From NCBI GenBank assembly GCA_027972325.1, contig JAPMOS010000194.1:1-45000 (forward strand): a DNA stretch of 45,000 nt, written 5' to 3'. Source of the DNA: Paratrimastix pyriformis. Lineage: Eukaryota; Preaxostyla; Paratrimastigidae. Every line of letters starts with the position of its first letter. The first letter of the stretch is position 1. A model generated the notes under the pieces. That model had not been told where the DNA came from. It ran no database searches and saw only the letters and a program-made list of their open reading frames with translations. The position numbers and the translations under genes are program-made. Positions 1 through 11,815 of this stretch are shown piece by piece.

Positions 1-2
1 CA

Positions 3-182
3 TTGACTTGGTTGAGTTTTGAAAAAGCAGGTTGGGTTGTTGAGTTTCCTTTTAATGACGATGACATCTGTGAAATGTTTGTAGGCGGTGGGGAGCAGGA
101 TTGCTACGGAGGAAATAGGAGGGGGAGGGTGATGGAGACCTGGAGGATGGTAATGGGGGCGAAATGTATAGAGGATAGTTAA
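3..182 (+). pseudogene. LINE ORF, N-terminal leader fragment
   Basis: An open frame runs from the window edge to a TAA at 180-182. Its product begins LTWLSFEKAGWVVEF and ends MVMGAKCIEDS. I recognise no domain in it. It lies directly upstream of the protease domain once X1 is removed, but the frames differ by one base at the junction (the protease frame resumes at 181/14222). A single-base frameshift in this LINE copy near 175-180 is therefore likely. Taken as the LINE leader because X1's target repeat (176-184) makes these bases contiguous with 14226 onward. Confidence 0.55.
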
Positions 183-184
183 TG
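176..184. repeat. 9-bp target-site duplication of X1 (partner at 14217-14225)
   Basis: TAGTTAATG occurs at both ends of X1 with D1 nested between. Joining the flanks at one copy gives contiguous LINE sequence leading into the protease Cys box. Confidence 0.8.
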
Positions 185-248
185 CCTCCCCGGTTGAAGT
201 CTCGGTTGCACGTTCCTTTTGCTCCGCCTTCTTTTCCGTTTGAGAGCC

Positions 249-1134
249 ATGGAGATCGCAGCTGAGCATGACGAGCTCAATTGACGAATCGAACTTTATT
301 GTTGAGCAGCCGAGATCCTTGATCGTGCCGAACCCATGGTCGAGTATCTTCAGAATGAGTTGGGTCGGCATCTCTGGTCCCCGTCTTCAGCACCATTGAA
401 CAACCTGTCGCCTTTTATGCGTTTGGAGCTCATTAAGCTCTTCAGCTCACTGGTCGTTAATGAGCACCGGGCACCACGCTATTGCATCATCGAACGAACG
501 GTTCGAATGCTGATGGAGGACAATCCCAAAAGGCAAGCCGAAGCGATGAGTGACTTTGTTTCTCAACTTCTTGGGGCTTGTTTGTTCCAGCAATCGAATG
601 GGAAAACTTCGACTGCCATGTGCCCCAAGACTCATCGCGCGCGTCGTCTGTGGACCAACACAAGAAATCACCAGCACCAGCACGTCCAACACCTTTTCTG
701 AGTCGTCGTGATGAGGAGAATCCACGACAGCTTGGAGGAGGTACCGTGAGGGACCGTCACCCTATCGATGACGATCACCGCCCAGCCGCCAAGAAGGAGC
801 GGTCCAAGTCACCTTCCAATCCATTTGCGGCACCTGCGGCACCACGCCCACTCGCCCCCACGGCGAATCCTTTCGCTCGGGCTGCACCCACGCCCGCACC
901 TGCCCCTGTGCCTGTTGTTCATGCCCCTGTCCCTGCCCCTGCCCCTGTCCCTGCCCCTGTCCCTGCCCCTGCCCCTGCCCTGCCCCTGCCCCTGCCCCTG
1001 CTGTCCCTGCTGTCCCTGCTGTCCCTTTCCGTGCTGGTGTGTCTCTGTTGCCTGTGTCTGTGTCTGTGGCTCGCGCTGCCGCTTCGCCTGACCCTGCTAC
1101 GGCCCCGCCTCGCAAGATTGGCCTCCGCGATCTT
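249..1134 (+). pseudogene. X1 gag-like protein, 5' part (decayed)
   Basis: ATG at 249 aligns with the start of the X2 and X3 proteins (MEIA...HDEL) but this frame meets a stop within 12 codons. The homologous protein is picked up again from 336 (MVEYLQNELGRHLWSPSSAP) and, after another frame change near 590, in the frame holding FDCHVPQDSSR. That last frame has two NPF motifs (about 818-826 and 866-874) and a Pro-Ala repeat that then slips frame. The rest of the ORF lies after D1 (13782 onward), ending in EYFSF and a stop, as in X3. The function is unknown; a gag/ORF1-like nucleic-acid packaging role is inference from composition. Confidence 0.6.
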
Positions 1135-1176
1135 CTTCCGTCCAAAGTAGGAAGAATGAGAGCTACTCATCGGTAA

Positions 1177-1275
1177 GGGGCTGTGCTCATGACTAGTCTC
1201 CGTATTCACCCGACATTCAAAGAATAATAATAATAAAAATAAAACTGAAAATAGTCCACATCACCCCGTCGTTTC
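1177..1275 (+). repeat. D1 left inverted terminal repeat
   Basis: Reverse complement occurs at 13663-13761. It contains the (AAT)n/AATAAA-like run at about 1223-1245. The outer 42 bp (1135-1176) are not in the right terminus but are copied in the internal complementary region. Confidence 0.9.
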
Positions 1276-1358
1276 TTCGTCGAACCCGACTGAGAAAAGC
1301 AAAAATTTTGCGTTACCACTTTTATTGGTTTCAAGACAACCAAGCATTACTCGTTACT

Positions 1359-2275
1359 ATGCAACAACAAGATCAACAACAAGAACAACAACAACAAGCA
1401 CCACCAGCGGCGGCAGAGTCGGCTCCTTCCAAGGACCAGTTCCTTCCCACGCCGACCTTGGCAGCCGCCTTCTGGGCCTCGCCGGATGCCTTCGAGCACC
1501 CGCTTGACCCGGCCCATCCGGAAGTCTTGTCCTTTGAAGAGGCGCGCCGTCAAGAGGCCGACCCGCTGGCCTGCCTGGGCTCGGGTGTTGACGCTGAGCT
1601 GCAGCGCGCGTTCCTCAGGGACCTCGTCCCTGAGAGTTTCCTGGCCCAGCAACACCACGCCCTCCGAGACCCGGAGGCCTATGTGAAGGCCATCCTCAAG
1701 CGCTTCCCTCCTCTTAAGCTTCTTGGGAAGCCCAAGGTGCTCAACGCCCCACCCAAGAGTGCCATGCACGCACGCGGGGCCCCACAGACCTTATGGCAGC
1801 TGACGGCCGCCTGGTGTCCATGTTGGACACGGTCCAGCTCACCTCCAGGGCCTTGGCCTATGGCTACGTGGGGATCTTCGGCTCCGAGTCCGAGGACACG
1901 CAGCTGAACGCCGACCAGCTGAAGGCCGCCCTCAAGGCCGTCCAGCTCGGGTTGGTCATGCTGACGGAGCAGCTCTCCGAGGCCCGGAGAGCCGCCATGG
2001 AGCCCCACCTCGACGCTGCGGCCCTCCTGGCCCATGCCCTCCGCCAAGGGCCGCCGGCCGCCAAGAGCTGCTGGCCGTCAAGGGCCTCAAGCCCAAGTCT
2101 GGTGGTGGTGATGAGGAGAACGAGGACGAATCCGAGGCGGACCAGGGAGCTGCCGCGGCTCTCAACGAGGTCTCCGAGGACCTCTTCGGTCCTGTCGAGA
2201 TCAAGGGTCTGTCCCGGTCCCGACTGGTGATCACCTCGGGGCCGCACTATTGCATGGCAAGAGTCAGTGCGAAGT
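1359..2275 (+). pseudogene. D1 gag remnant
   Basis: Starts MQQQDQQQEQQQQAPP, a Gln-rich leader, then an Ala/Leu-rich helical region (FLPTPTLAAAFW; VQLTSRALAYGYVGIFG) and an acidic stretch. It is the upstream ORF of the DIRS element, expected to be the gag-like protein. The D2 counterpart is on the minus strand at 22045-22968. Broken copy. Confidence 0.7.
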
Positions 2276-3749
2276 GTCCAAAGTGACAGCGTCTTCACAG
2301 ACCATTGTCCACCACAAACCGTACAACAGGCTGGCACGGTTCTCCGCGAAGCGCACCGCAAGACAGCAGGCAATTGCATCTGCATCAGCGACCGGTGCCT
2401 CGGTGTCGGTGGAAACCGAAAGCAAAAGCACAGACCATGTACCAGAAGTGCATAAAAACCTCGAACCGAACCAGCAGAGAGTGAACAGAGGCAAGCCGCA
2501 ATTGCATTCGCTGAAGTCGAGAATGGCCGTGAGGCCCAGTCCGCAAAGACCCAAGTCTTGGAGGTCCATGACCTAGAATTTTTCCAGTGGGAGAAATGAA
2601 AACCTCACAGTGAAACAAATCCAGACCTCATTTCAAAGGCGATCGCCATTGGTGGGCCCTCTGGCGGGCCGAGTGAACCGCGAACCACACCGCTCACGTT
2701 GGCTGAGCCTACCACTACCACTCGAGGTGAAGAGTTGGGTGGAAGAGGGTCTGACCTGGCATTGGTTGGGGGACCCACCGATTGCGCCAGTGCGCATCCC
2801 GTCGCGCCGCCCGAGAATGGGCCAAACCAGCAAGACCGAGGAGCCCCAGAACTCCCAGAAAACGGTGGGATGCACCGCACCACTGCAGAGCCCAGAAAGC
2901 CGAGCCCTCTTATAGCAGGTTCTGGAAGGACACTGGAAACGGGGACCAGCAGCTGGCTCGCCGGAGTCCACTATTTTGGACCAGAGAGCAGAGGGAGGTC
3001 TCGGCAGTCTTGAGCGAGTATGGAACGCTCGGGGCAGTGCAGGAGTGTGGTACCAAATTGTTGTGGGAGAGTCCGATCTTCGGCGTCCCCAAGCCCCATT
3101 CCTTGAAATGGAGGGTGATCGACTTGTCCGCACTAAACAGGCGGATCGATTGCCCCATTTCAAGATGGAGGGGCTGGGGACAGCCTTCCCACTAGCCCCT
3201 CAGGGCACGTTCTTCACGAAAGTCGATCTTTCGAACGCTGACCTGCACATGGGAGTGGCACCACACCTCATCCCGTACCTGTGTTTCAGCTGGGAGGGAG
3301 GGAACTCAGTGGACGGCACTCCCGTTCGGCCTCTCAGTGGCCCCACGCTCGTTCACCAAACTGATCAAACAGGCGGTGAGAGTGATGCGGGCAGCAGGCG
3401 TCCAGGTAGTCTTCTACCTGGACGACCTCCTTCATGGCCCAGTCCCCACAGAAGGCACGCAGGGACACGATAGCAGCGATCTATTTCCTCCACCAGCTGG
3501 GGTTAACTGTGAACTGGGAGAAGACAGACCCCAACCCATCACAGGTCGTCGAGTTCTTGGGATTCCAGCTGGACTCCAGGACGCAGACAGTGCGGGTCCC
3601 CGTGGAGAGATGGAGGGATCAGACAGGAGTGTCGGAACCTCATAAAAAGGACAGACTGCTCGTCAGGGGCACTGGCCCGCATCATCGGCAAGTTGTCCTC
3701 GCTCCGCCCGGCCGTCGAGGCCGCTCACCTGCACACCAGGGATTGGACC
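2276..3749 (+). pseudogene. D1 pol remnant, reverse transcriptase part
   Basis: Contains a low-complexity Thr/Pro/Glu-rich leader, then DIRS-type reverse transcriptase motifs: FFTKVDLSNA, PRSFTKLIKQAV, VVFYLDDLL (the YxDD site) and VVEFLGFQLDSRT. Broken copy; cut at 3749 by F1. The pol region resumes at 10766. Confidence 0.85.
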
Positions 3750-3796
3750 TTCTCCTTCACGAGTTCGGAGAACGAGGGACAGCCTTCGTGGGATAG

Positions 3797-3915
3797 CCCC
3801 AAACAAACCCAAACCAAGAAAGAGTGAACACTTGCACAGCAAGCACGCAAAACGGCAAAATTTTATCAAAAGAATTTGACATGTCATGTCAGTGCCGGCA
3901 GTCGACTCGTCCTTT
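3797..3915 (+). repeat. F1 left inverted terminal repeat
   Basis: Reverse complement is at 10611-10740; contains CCAAACAAACCCAAACC and GACATGTCATGTCAGTGCC. Confidence 0.9.
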
Positions 3916-5406
3916 GCGCACTAAGCAAATCGCAACGCAATCCTTTATCCCGGAGTTCTCCATTTTCTCGGTCCTCTCGGACTCATTTTCATAGCTTATT
4001 GGGAACTCTGAAGTCAAAGAAAACTGCATCATCATTGTCCACGGGAGCGGGGTTTGAATGATCGACCTCATCTGTTTTGACAATGTCGCTTTCAAGCTTC
4101 AACGAGCTCTGGAAAAGATCTGCGCTCTTCTTGGGAACGGTGGGCGGTGCCCTTTGGCTCACGCGCACTCGCTTCCGCGCCACTTCGGTGGTGCATTATC
4201 GCGACCTCCCGCTCATGTATCGGTTGGCACTCGGGGTTTCTTCGGGGTCCCCCGTAGTTATTATCCTCGTGCTTTTCGTCGTTTGCCGGCTGAAACGGAC
4301 TTGTGACCCGCTGGGTCTTGTGAGGTGATTGGAGAATGATCGGAGGCCCTGGCCTCCCACCACCCTCTCGGGTCTGTGTTGATCCCTGGTATTTGCTCTT
4401 CCAGAAGAGACAGACGTGAAAAACTCTGTTCCTTGTTCTCAAATGAACGAAAACAAACAAAACCAGCACGAAGAAAGAACAAACATTACCGTTTTTATAC
4501 AGACTGCTTGCAGCTTTGAACGTGCTGGTTTGAACTTGGGTCCTCATTTCACACCCGAGGACACGTCTGGTGAAATGCAGTACTGTGGCTGCAGTTTTGT
4601 ATTCGATTTCTTCGAACGGCTGCTCGTTTTCACGGGCGCTTCACTCCAGCGCTGCATGCGAGAAATACTCATTGCGAGGGCTCCGATGAGGCGTCTCTTT
4701 GAGGTCTTTGATTGGTTTACCACAAAGACGACACGTTCTGGCGTAGCGCAAGTCTGTTTGGATTTGCGTTCGCCCCTCATTTGGACCTCATTTTGAGTCT
4801 CATTCTCTGGCAGTCCTTCACCCTTTCAACCAAACGCTTCGTCTTGTGTGAGCTGGACACTGTTATTTTAGTGCGGTCTTTCAAAGCGGGTTTGCCAAGC
4901 ACTGCACTCATTCTCGGACGCTCGAAATGCTCATTCTTCTTTAGTTCCGCTTCTTTCGCCCAACTCCCCCTTTTTCTTGGAAAACATGCGGGTCCCCTCT
5001 TTTCGGCGGACTATTTTGCAAAGTCTGGGTCTTGGGTCTCGCTCATTCTGGAATGCTCTCGGCTTGAAGATGACTGAAAGAAAACTCCTGCGAGTCGGGT
5101 TCGAGGGCCCTCAATAAACGGCCGGGCCACTTGAAGAAGTTTGCTCGAAGTTCTCTCCCGCACCCGTTCGGGCGCACCTTGGGCACTCATCGGCCATGAG
5201 CGGACGACAAAGTACCGTCGGTTCGCCTTCAGGTCATTCAACTGGAAATTCTCGCAAGGGGTACATTTTGAACCACTGTGGAACTCGGACGTGGTCTGCA
5301 CAAGAGGCGGGGCATCGCCACTCACCACTCAGTTTTGCCTTCGGTCACTGTGTTCAGCCCGAAACGCGCGCCCCGGACCCACACGGATTTGCCAGGGGAC
5401 CGTCGG
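3916..5406. other. F1 interior, no gene seen
   Basis: Mixed-composition DNA without a supported ORF. About 4345-5406 is repeated, inverted and closely similar, in F2 (26140-27240). Confidence 0.6.
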
Positions 5407-5645
5407 GCATGGCGCACCGCGGACATGGCGCACCGCGGGCATGACGCACCGCGGGCATGACGCACCGCGGACATGACGCACCGCGGACATGACGCACCGC
5501 GGACATGACGCACCGCGGACATGACGCACCGCGGGCATGACGCACCGCGGGCATGACGCACCGCGGGCATGGCGCACCGCGGGCATGACGCACCGCAGGC
5601 ATGACGCACCGCGGGCATGACGCACCGCGGACATGACGCGCCGCG
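5407..5645. repeat. 16-bp tandem repeat, about 15 units
   Basis: Unit CATGACGCACCGCGGA with a G/A change at the last position and occasional CATGGCGC units. Because 16 is not a multiple of 3, all reading frames show the same 16-residue periodic product, so the ORFs here are artefacts. Confidence 0.95.
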
Positions 5646-7880
5646 GGCAGCGCACTCACCCTTCGGCGTGTGACTGACCAGGGGTGGGGAAGTTCCGCAC
5701 CTCGGGCATTGCGCCTCTCTGGCACTGCACCTGGCTCTGCATTGCATCTCTCGGTCATTGCGCCTCTCGGGCATTACGCCTCTGAAGGAGAATGAAACTC
5801 TGGATGATCTTCCGGGTGGCGCATTCCCTTGGCCCGGATATATTGGTCACTTTCGCGGGACAACGCGCACTCGAGTCTGAGGAGAACACGTTGACCACCC
5901 TCACAGACTCGGAAGGCTTCTCTTCCGATCGCTCTGGCACAACCCGCCGGGTTCCCATCCGGGTTTGAACTGCGTGATGGGTTGCTCAAGGCGCGCGGGA
6001 CTTGCTTGCTCGGACTGGGACGCGTGGTCTTGGTGACAGACCACTCAGATACTGTGGAGAGGAGCCTCTGCAAGTCAGCACCTGGGCCACGGCTCATTAC
6101 CAGGTGGCAAGTCGCGGGGCGGGAGCTTCCCCAGGCACCCACCAGGTTACGCTGAATGCGGTTATCTTCCTTTTGGACATGGCACACGGCTTGAACTCTC
6201 TCATTGACAATGTGCTCGTGCGTCATGCGCGCCGATTGCAAGCATGAGCGTCATGGGACGCCCGCCCTCGTCACATCGAGTTGGGGCGAGCTCAAAATTG
6301 GTATCACCGGTCATCGCCCAACAGCCGGAGTACTACTACACAGCCCCGTCGTGGGAGACCCGGAGGCACGGGACTCGTCTGCGCCACCATCCTCGCACGA
6401 AATGATCTCACTCGGGTGTTTTCCGGCAGGCGCCCATCGGGGACAGACTCACTCGCCCTGGAGGCCATGAGTGAAGGTCCCCTGATTCAGCACAGTTCCT
6501 CAGCATTGATTGGGAACGCATGATGCCTCCGCCGGACGGGGAAGCATGCCCTCATGGGTTTCTTGAACAAGGGGCTCCTCACCCCCCCCGAGTCCCCCAA
6601 CGGTCCGGCAGCATTCTTCAGCTTCACATCAGCTAACAGTTGGGGCAATTACTACCAGGTTGTCAAGTCCCGGGGGATGCACTTTCCCGCATTGTACCGT
6701 TCATGCGGAAGGGGTTCACTTCCTTTGACCATCGCGCACGGAGGGAGCGTTACAACCTCGCGACCCTGCACATGGTGACCACCTTGGGTCGAGCTCACAT
6801 TGGCCATCCAGTCTCCCCGGGCACCCCACAAACAGCCGTACCGGCCGAGAAATACCCCGTCAACTTTCAGGCGCGACAGGGGCCGACTGCCTTGGCAGCA
6901 GCAGAGGGAAAGTCCGTCGGAATGTTCTCTCTCCTTCCTCATTGTGTGACACACCAGTCGCAGCACCCATGTGCACCTTCCTGTCCCGGCCCATCACTCC
7001 GTCTCATCCCATCCCCTGCTCCAAGGGACATGATGGGGGCTCCGTCCCAGGAGGGCGAGCACCCTGTCTTGGACCCATCCCGATCACTCCTGCTTGGGGT
7101 CACTCTGTCCATTCATAAACGAGACTGAGGGCTACTGTGCACTTGACCGCGGTGCCCACAGCGAGGTGGCATTATTCCATCGAATTTCTGCTCCACTGGG
7201 GAGCTGCCCGTAGTAGAGTTCACACCTCACACACGGACACTCATTACCAAGAGCATTTGGTTTGGCGAACATGTGCTTGTCTGCGCCCACACCGGGCACG
7301 GATGCTCACACAGACCACTCTCACTGGGTCAGAAACAACAACAGACTGCGAGACCATACCCCGGGAGAAGACATGCTCTTCGGCGTCAGGAACAGGCGCT
7401 CATACTTATGCACCCACGGGTCTCACACACTGGGATCGAGGCACCAGCAAAGCTGGCGGTCAGGTCAGAAACAACTTTGGGACTTCGGCACTGCTAGGTG
7501 TAGAGAATGGAGATAGTTCACTGACCGCCAGCAAGCTTAATAGTTTTCACTTCTTTCCTCAGTGGGTGCTCGTCTGATATCATGTGCGCTGTCACACCCA
7601 CACCTGAGGGTGGATCTGTGCTTGCCTATGACCGTCACCCCAAGACTGGGACCTTGGCAGACTTGCACCGCTGGCTTTCTCATGAGGGCGATCCGTTGTA
7701 TATCCGAATGCCCTATGCCAATGGGTGTATATATCCACAGGGGTATGTTTACCCACTCATGCCTCCGCGGCCACAATGAAGGGCGGTGCCGCGAGTGTGT
7801 CTTGCACTCATCAGCCAGTGCGTGTTCACGGGCACCCACACTGTTACCCGGTGGGGGTGTCCTTGAGGGCGGCCTTGCTG
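5646..7880. other. F1 interior, no gene seen
   Basis: 5646-6086 is repeated inverted in F2 (25476-25917). From about 6970 the DNA matches F3 inverted (31000 downward). Open frames are under 170 codons and show no recognisable motif. Confidence 0.55.
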
Positions 7881-8690
7881 GCCTATGGTGCACTGCTGCA
7901 CGGCAGCACCAAGAGTTGGTGCTTTTCTGGGGCGGGCTTGTGTGCTCATCATGTCCTTGGATCTGTCCTGGCAGACCATCGTCTGGGGCGGGCCTGAGTG
8001 CGCCCAGCATGCCCCCTGGATGCACTCTCACGCCAGTAGCATTATCACAGCACCATCACCACCACACGCTCCATCAGTTTGACGTTTTCTCGGGGCGAAA
8101 CCTGTGTGCGCATCGGGTCCTGGTACACCAGGACATCCGTTTGATGCGTCTGGGGCGGACCTGGGGTACACTCTCACACACCAACAGCATCATCAGTACC
8201 ACCAGTGAGGTGATTTTTCAGGGCGGGCCTGTGTGCTCATCATGCTCTTGGATGGGTCCTGGCACCAGGACATCTGTTTGAGGCGTCTGGGGCGGACCTG
8301 AGTGTGCCCCCATAAGCCCTGGTGTGCACTCTCACACCAACAGCATCATCAGTACCACCAGTGCAGTGATTTTTCAGGGCGGGCCTGAGTGTGCCCACAT
8401 GCCCCCTGGTGTACATTCTCACACCAGCAGCAGCATCACGCCGACACCATCACACAGCACCACTGGAGTGGTGTTTTTCAGGGCGGGCCTGTGTGCTCAT
8501 CATGCCCTTGAATGCGTCCTGGCATACCAGGACAGCTGCGTGATGCTTCTGGGGGCGGGCCTGTGTGCCCCACATGCCTCCTGGCGTTCACTCTCACACC
8601 AGCAGCGGCATCACACCAGCACCTTCAGATCGGAACCACCACACCAGCACCATCATCGTGGGGTTTTGCTGGGGGCGGTGTGAGGCTATT
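7880..8690. repeat. F1 minisatellite of diverged 80-120 bp units
   Basis: Repeating modules share GGGCGGGCCTGTGTGCTCAT, a CCAGGACA...TG box and CTCTCACACCAGCAGC. Units differ in length by loss or gain of sub-modules. An inverted counterpart is in F3 at about 29320-29990. Confidence 0.85.
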
Positions 8691-8966
8691 CATGCCTGCA
8701 TTCGCATCGACTGATGCCTTTTCCAGGCGGGCTGTGCCTCTCTGCCGGAAGCAACGGCAGCACTCGGCACCTTTCGGGGCGACCCCGGCACATGCGGGGG
8801 GGACACTGTGGAGTGGGTATGTCTCACCTGTTTAATGCTCCTTCTGGTGTGCTGCCCCTCCGGCACGCGCACTCAACACCCGGATGGGCATGGGTAGAGT
8901 CGGCTCATCGGCCGAGAGGAGCTTGTTGTCGAGTTAAGAGGTGGGGAAAGCTATTCCTTTGGTATG

Positions 8967-9094
8967 GTGTTCACTCTTTCTTGGTTTGGGTTTGTTTGGG
9001 GCTATCCCACGAAGGCTGTCCCTCGTTCTCCGAACTCGTGAAGGAGAATGGTGGGATAGCCGAGTAATCTCTTCCCAAACAAACCCAAACCAAG
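8967..9094 (-). repeat. F1 internal complementary region
   Basis: Joins the reverse complement of the left end (to AAGGAGAA) to that of the right end (TGGTGGGATAGCCG). It lies about 1.7 kb from the right end, as the corresponding region does in D1 relative to its 3' end. Confidence 0.9.
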
Positions 9095-10610
9095 ACAAGT
9101 CTCCCACCCACCCCTGCCTGATGAGGGCACTGGGTTTGTTTGTTTCTGCTTTCCCGCGAACTCTCGACAGCTGCACGTCAACGTGTACCCACAGACAGTG
9201 AATGATGGTGGGCATTTTGTCTTCACGGCGCTGTCTTACTACGTGCTGCCTTGGCGTTACTGTTGCCTTTTCATCCACACGATCTGATTGACAAGTCAGT
9301 TGGCCTGCCTCGTGGGAGAGGCAATGTGTGGCTGGGTTTCAAGCTTGTTAGATTCCCTTTGACAACAGTGTGGGGGGCCTTATCGGGGCCGTTTTGCCCT
9401 TAAGTCACCACCCTTCATTCGTGTGTGGGTGCGTGTGTGTGATACTTCCCGGCTTCCGCGGAGTCCCCCTTCATTCACCCTCATTCACCCTCGTCAGATG
9501 TGATTAGGTAATCATGGTGGGGTGAGTGAGGTGTGGTTATTCACCCCAGGTACTTTGCTTGCAACTTATGGGTTATGGGTTCATCCTGCTCGTTGTGCTC
9601 TTGTAGGAGTCTTCCCCCTGGTCTGCTATGAATGGACAACAGCTCGAGGGACTTCATCGTGGTGCGGGGTGTTGTCTTTCACCACCGTTTTGTTGGCAAC
9701 AGCCATGTGGCTTTATCGTGGTCGTGGTGGACACCATACCTCCTCCTCGTTCATATGGGGGGGTGGGGTTTTTCTTTCACTGCCGTCTGTTTTGATTTGA
9801 CGACAGCTCATGTGATTTCATCGTGGTCGTTGTCCCCGTGAACCACCCCCGATCACTCCACCACACACCTCCCTCTCGCGGGAGGGATATTGGTTGAGCA
9901 CTCTGAAGTGGCGATCGATACGTCACCTTTTGTGCTCTCTCTCCCTTCGGGGTTTGGCTTTTTGGTGGGGGGCTTGTTCTTTTACAGAACTTGACGCCCA
10001 CACGGCAAGGTGCCTCCACCTCTTCATCGGCGTCGGTCGGCGACTGGTGACGAAGAGGCCGCGAGCACGGGGTCGGAGAACCCTCCTGGGATCTGCGAGG
10101 CAAGGTGCCTGTCGCGGCTCCGTCGTGCTCTGCGTTTTTCTCGACGCGTGCCTCATGCCGGACAACGAGTCCTCTCGCTGTTTTGTCCGATCTTCTTGTT
10201 TTATGCGGGGAGTCCGACCCGTTGAGGGAAGGATTCCCTATGGAGGGTGCCGGGTACGGGAAGACTCGGTACCTTCGGGGCCTTTGCAGGTTTCGCCCCT
10301 CCCTTTATTTGTGGCTTCTTCTCTCCCACCTGTTTTTTGCTGACCGGTTACAGCGGTGCGTCGGGGTTTTCTCCAGCCTCCTCTTTCCCTGACTAGACGT
10401 GCACCCCCCGGGGCGGGTCGCGACCCGCTTGAGGAGATGTTTGGGGTTCGCATGGTTGATCATGAATCTCTCTTCGTCGTTTTCTTTGAAACCTTCGGGA
10501 GCTGTGACTCCCAGCTGGATTGTTTTTACTGCGTTGCGCGGGACTGACTCCCTTCCCACCGTACTCTGCGTCGGTGGCTGGCGTGTCGTCGTCCGAATGG
10601 GCTTATGCTT
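9095..10610. other. F1 interior right of the internal complementary region, no gene seen
   Basis: 9600-9850 holds two or three diverged copies of a roughly 100-bp module (ACAGC...TTCATCGTGGTCG followed by GTTTTTCTTTCAC). 9900-10600 is GC-rich unique sequence, matched inverted in F3 (27410-28150). Confidence 0.6.
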
Positions 10611-10740
10611 AAAGGACGAGTCGACTGCCGGCACTGACATGACATGTCAAATTCTTTTGATAAAATTTTTGGATGTCAGTGCCGTTTTGCGTGCTTGCTG
10701 TGCAAGTGTTCACTCTTTCTTGGTTTGGGTTTGTTTGGGG
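10611..10740 (-). repeat. F1 right inverted terminal repeat
   Basis: Inverted match to 3797-3915, extended outward by GGGATAGCC-type sequence present at both ends. Confidence 0.9.
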
Positions 10741-10765
10741 AAGAGATTACTCGGCTATCCCACCA

Positions 10766-11815
10766 GAGTGAAGTCACGTGCGGTGTGGTCACACGGCTGG
10801 GAGGGCATGGCCACCCTCGACGAGGCAGCCAAAGCGGATCTCCACTGGTGGGCCATGGTGCCCCAGGACCAGTGTCAGCAGTGCTGGAGGGCAGTACCCC
10901 CAGCGTGGGAGCTGACCACCGACGCAAGCGCCTACGCATGGGGCGCGACGCTGCGCAGTCTCCATCCCCCGCAGGCGGGCAGGCCACCCCCGCAACCGAT
11001 CCACACACGGGAAATCTGGGAGAAGGACTTCCTGGAGACGCAGACATTCTCCTCGGTGAATCGCCTCGAGCTGGAGGCGATCAGGGCGGTAGCTCTCCTC
11101 CACAGCCACTTGCAGGGCCAGACGGTCCAGTGGCGCTCGGACAACAAGGTAGTTGTTGCCTGCGTGGGGAAGTGGAAGGGGAAGAGCGTGGACATGACCG
11201 AGGGCACCCAGAAACTGCACGACCTCTGTCAGCAGTGGGACATCACTCTCCTCCCAGAGTATCTTCCCGGGAAGACAACGGAGTGGCGGACCAGCTCTCC
11301 AGAGAGGTCGAGCGCGAGGATTGGATGCTCAATCCGGCGATCTTCCAGCTGGTCACGAACCTGCGCTTCCGCCCCATGGTGGACGGCTTCGCCTCAGCGC
11401 GCAACCACCTGTTGCCAAGGTGGTGGAGTTGGGTCCTCGAGCCGGGTTGCTCGGGAGTGGACTTCTTCCACCAGCCTCCGGGGCTGCCCTTGTGGCTCAA
11501 TCCGCCCTTCTCCATGATCGGGAGGGTGCTGGCAGCTCTACGGGATCAGAGAGGGGAAGCATTAGTCCTGATACCAGAGTGGGACACGGCCCCATGGTGG
11601 CCAATGGCCCAGGGGATGCAGATCTCACCCCCCCTGGCGCTCCCTCGGGTGGACTGCCTCTTCCTCCCGGGCCGCACCCGGAACCAGACCCCAGTGGGGC
11701 CACCCAGATGGCAGAGCAGAGTGATTCATGTCAGCGGGGAGCTGGCGAGGGTCGCGACAGCGAGGCAGACGTGGGGAGAAGCTCCATCAGCTGGACCTGT
11801 CGTTATTGACCTCGT
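10766..11815 (+). pseudogene. D1 pol remnant, RNase H and methylase-like part
   Basis: RNase H motifs are WELTTDASAYAWGATL, NRLELEAIRAV and VQWRSDNKVVVACV. Near 11499 the motif LWLNPPFSMIGRVL is the DAM-like adenine-methylase signature known from DIRS elements, followed by ALVLIPEWDTAPWWPM. Broken copy. Confidence 0.85.

Larger units (their letters stand above)
3750..10765 (+). mobile_element. F1: non-coding element with DIRS-like architecture
   Basis: Inserted in D1 pol. The empty site is seen in D2 (GGATTGGACC joined to GAGTGAAGTC), which fixes the termini as TTCTCCTTCACGAG and GGCTATCCCACCA with no target duplication. Inverted repeats lie at 3797-3915 and 10611-10740. An internal complementary region at 8967-9094 is the reverse complement of both outer ends joined, as in DIRS. 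Over 7 kb I see no RT, recombinase or gag motif: open frames are short or are products of tandem repeats. Best read as a non-autonomous relative of a third tyrosine-recombinase retrotransposon family. Confidence 0.8.

Noticed and set aside
5407-5645. CRISPR-like array
   Set aside because: Head-to-tail 16-bp units with no spacers, in eukaryotic transposon DNA.
5322-5774. Periodic Cys/Arg/His-rich ORFs over the 16-bp arrays (also 25793-26301)
   Set aside because: The same periodic product arises in every frame of a 16-bp repeat, so it is a product of the repeat.
5774-6241. Possible F-encoded protein shared by F1 (minus) and F2 (25431-25793)
   Set aside because: The shared translation only reflects near-identical DNA of recent copies. 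There is no motif and the start is not conserved.
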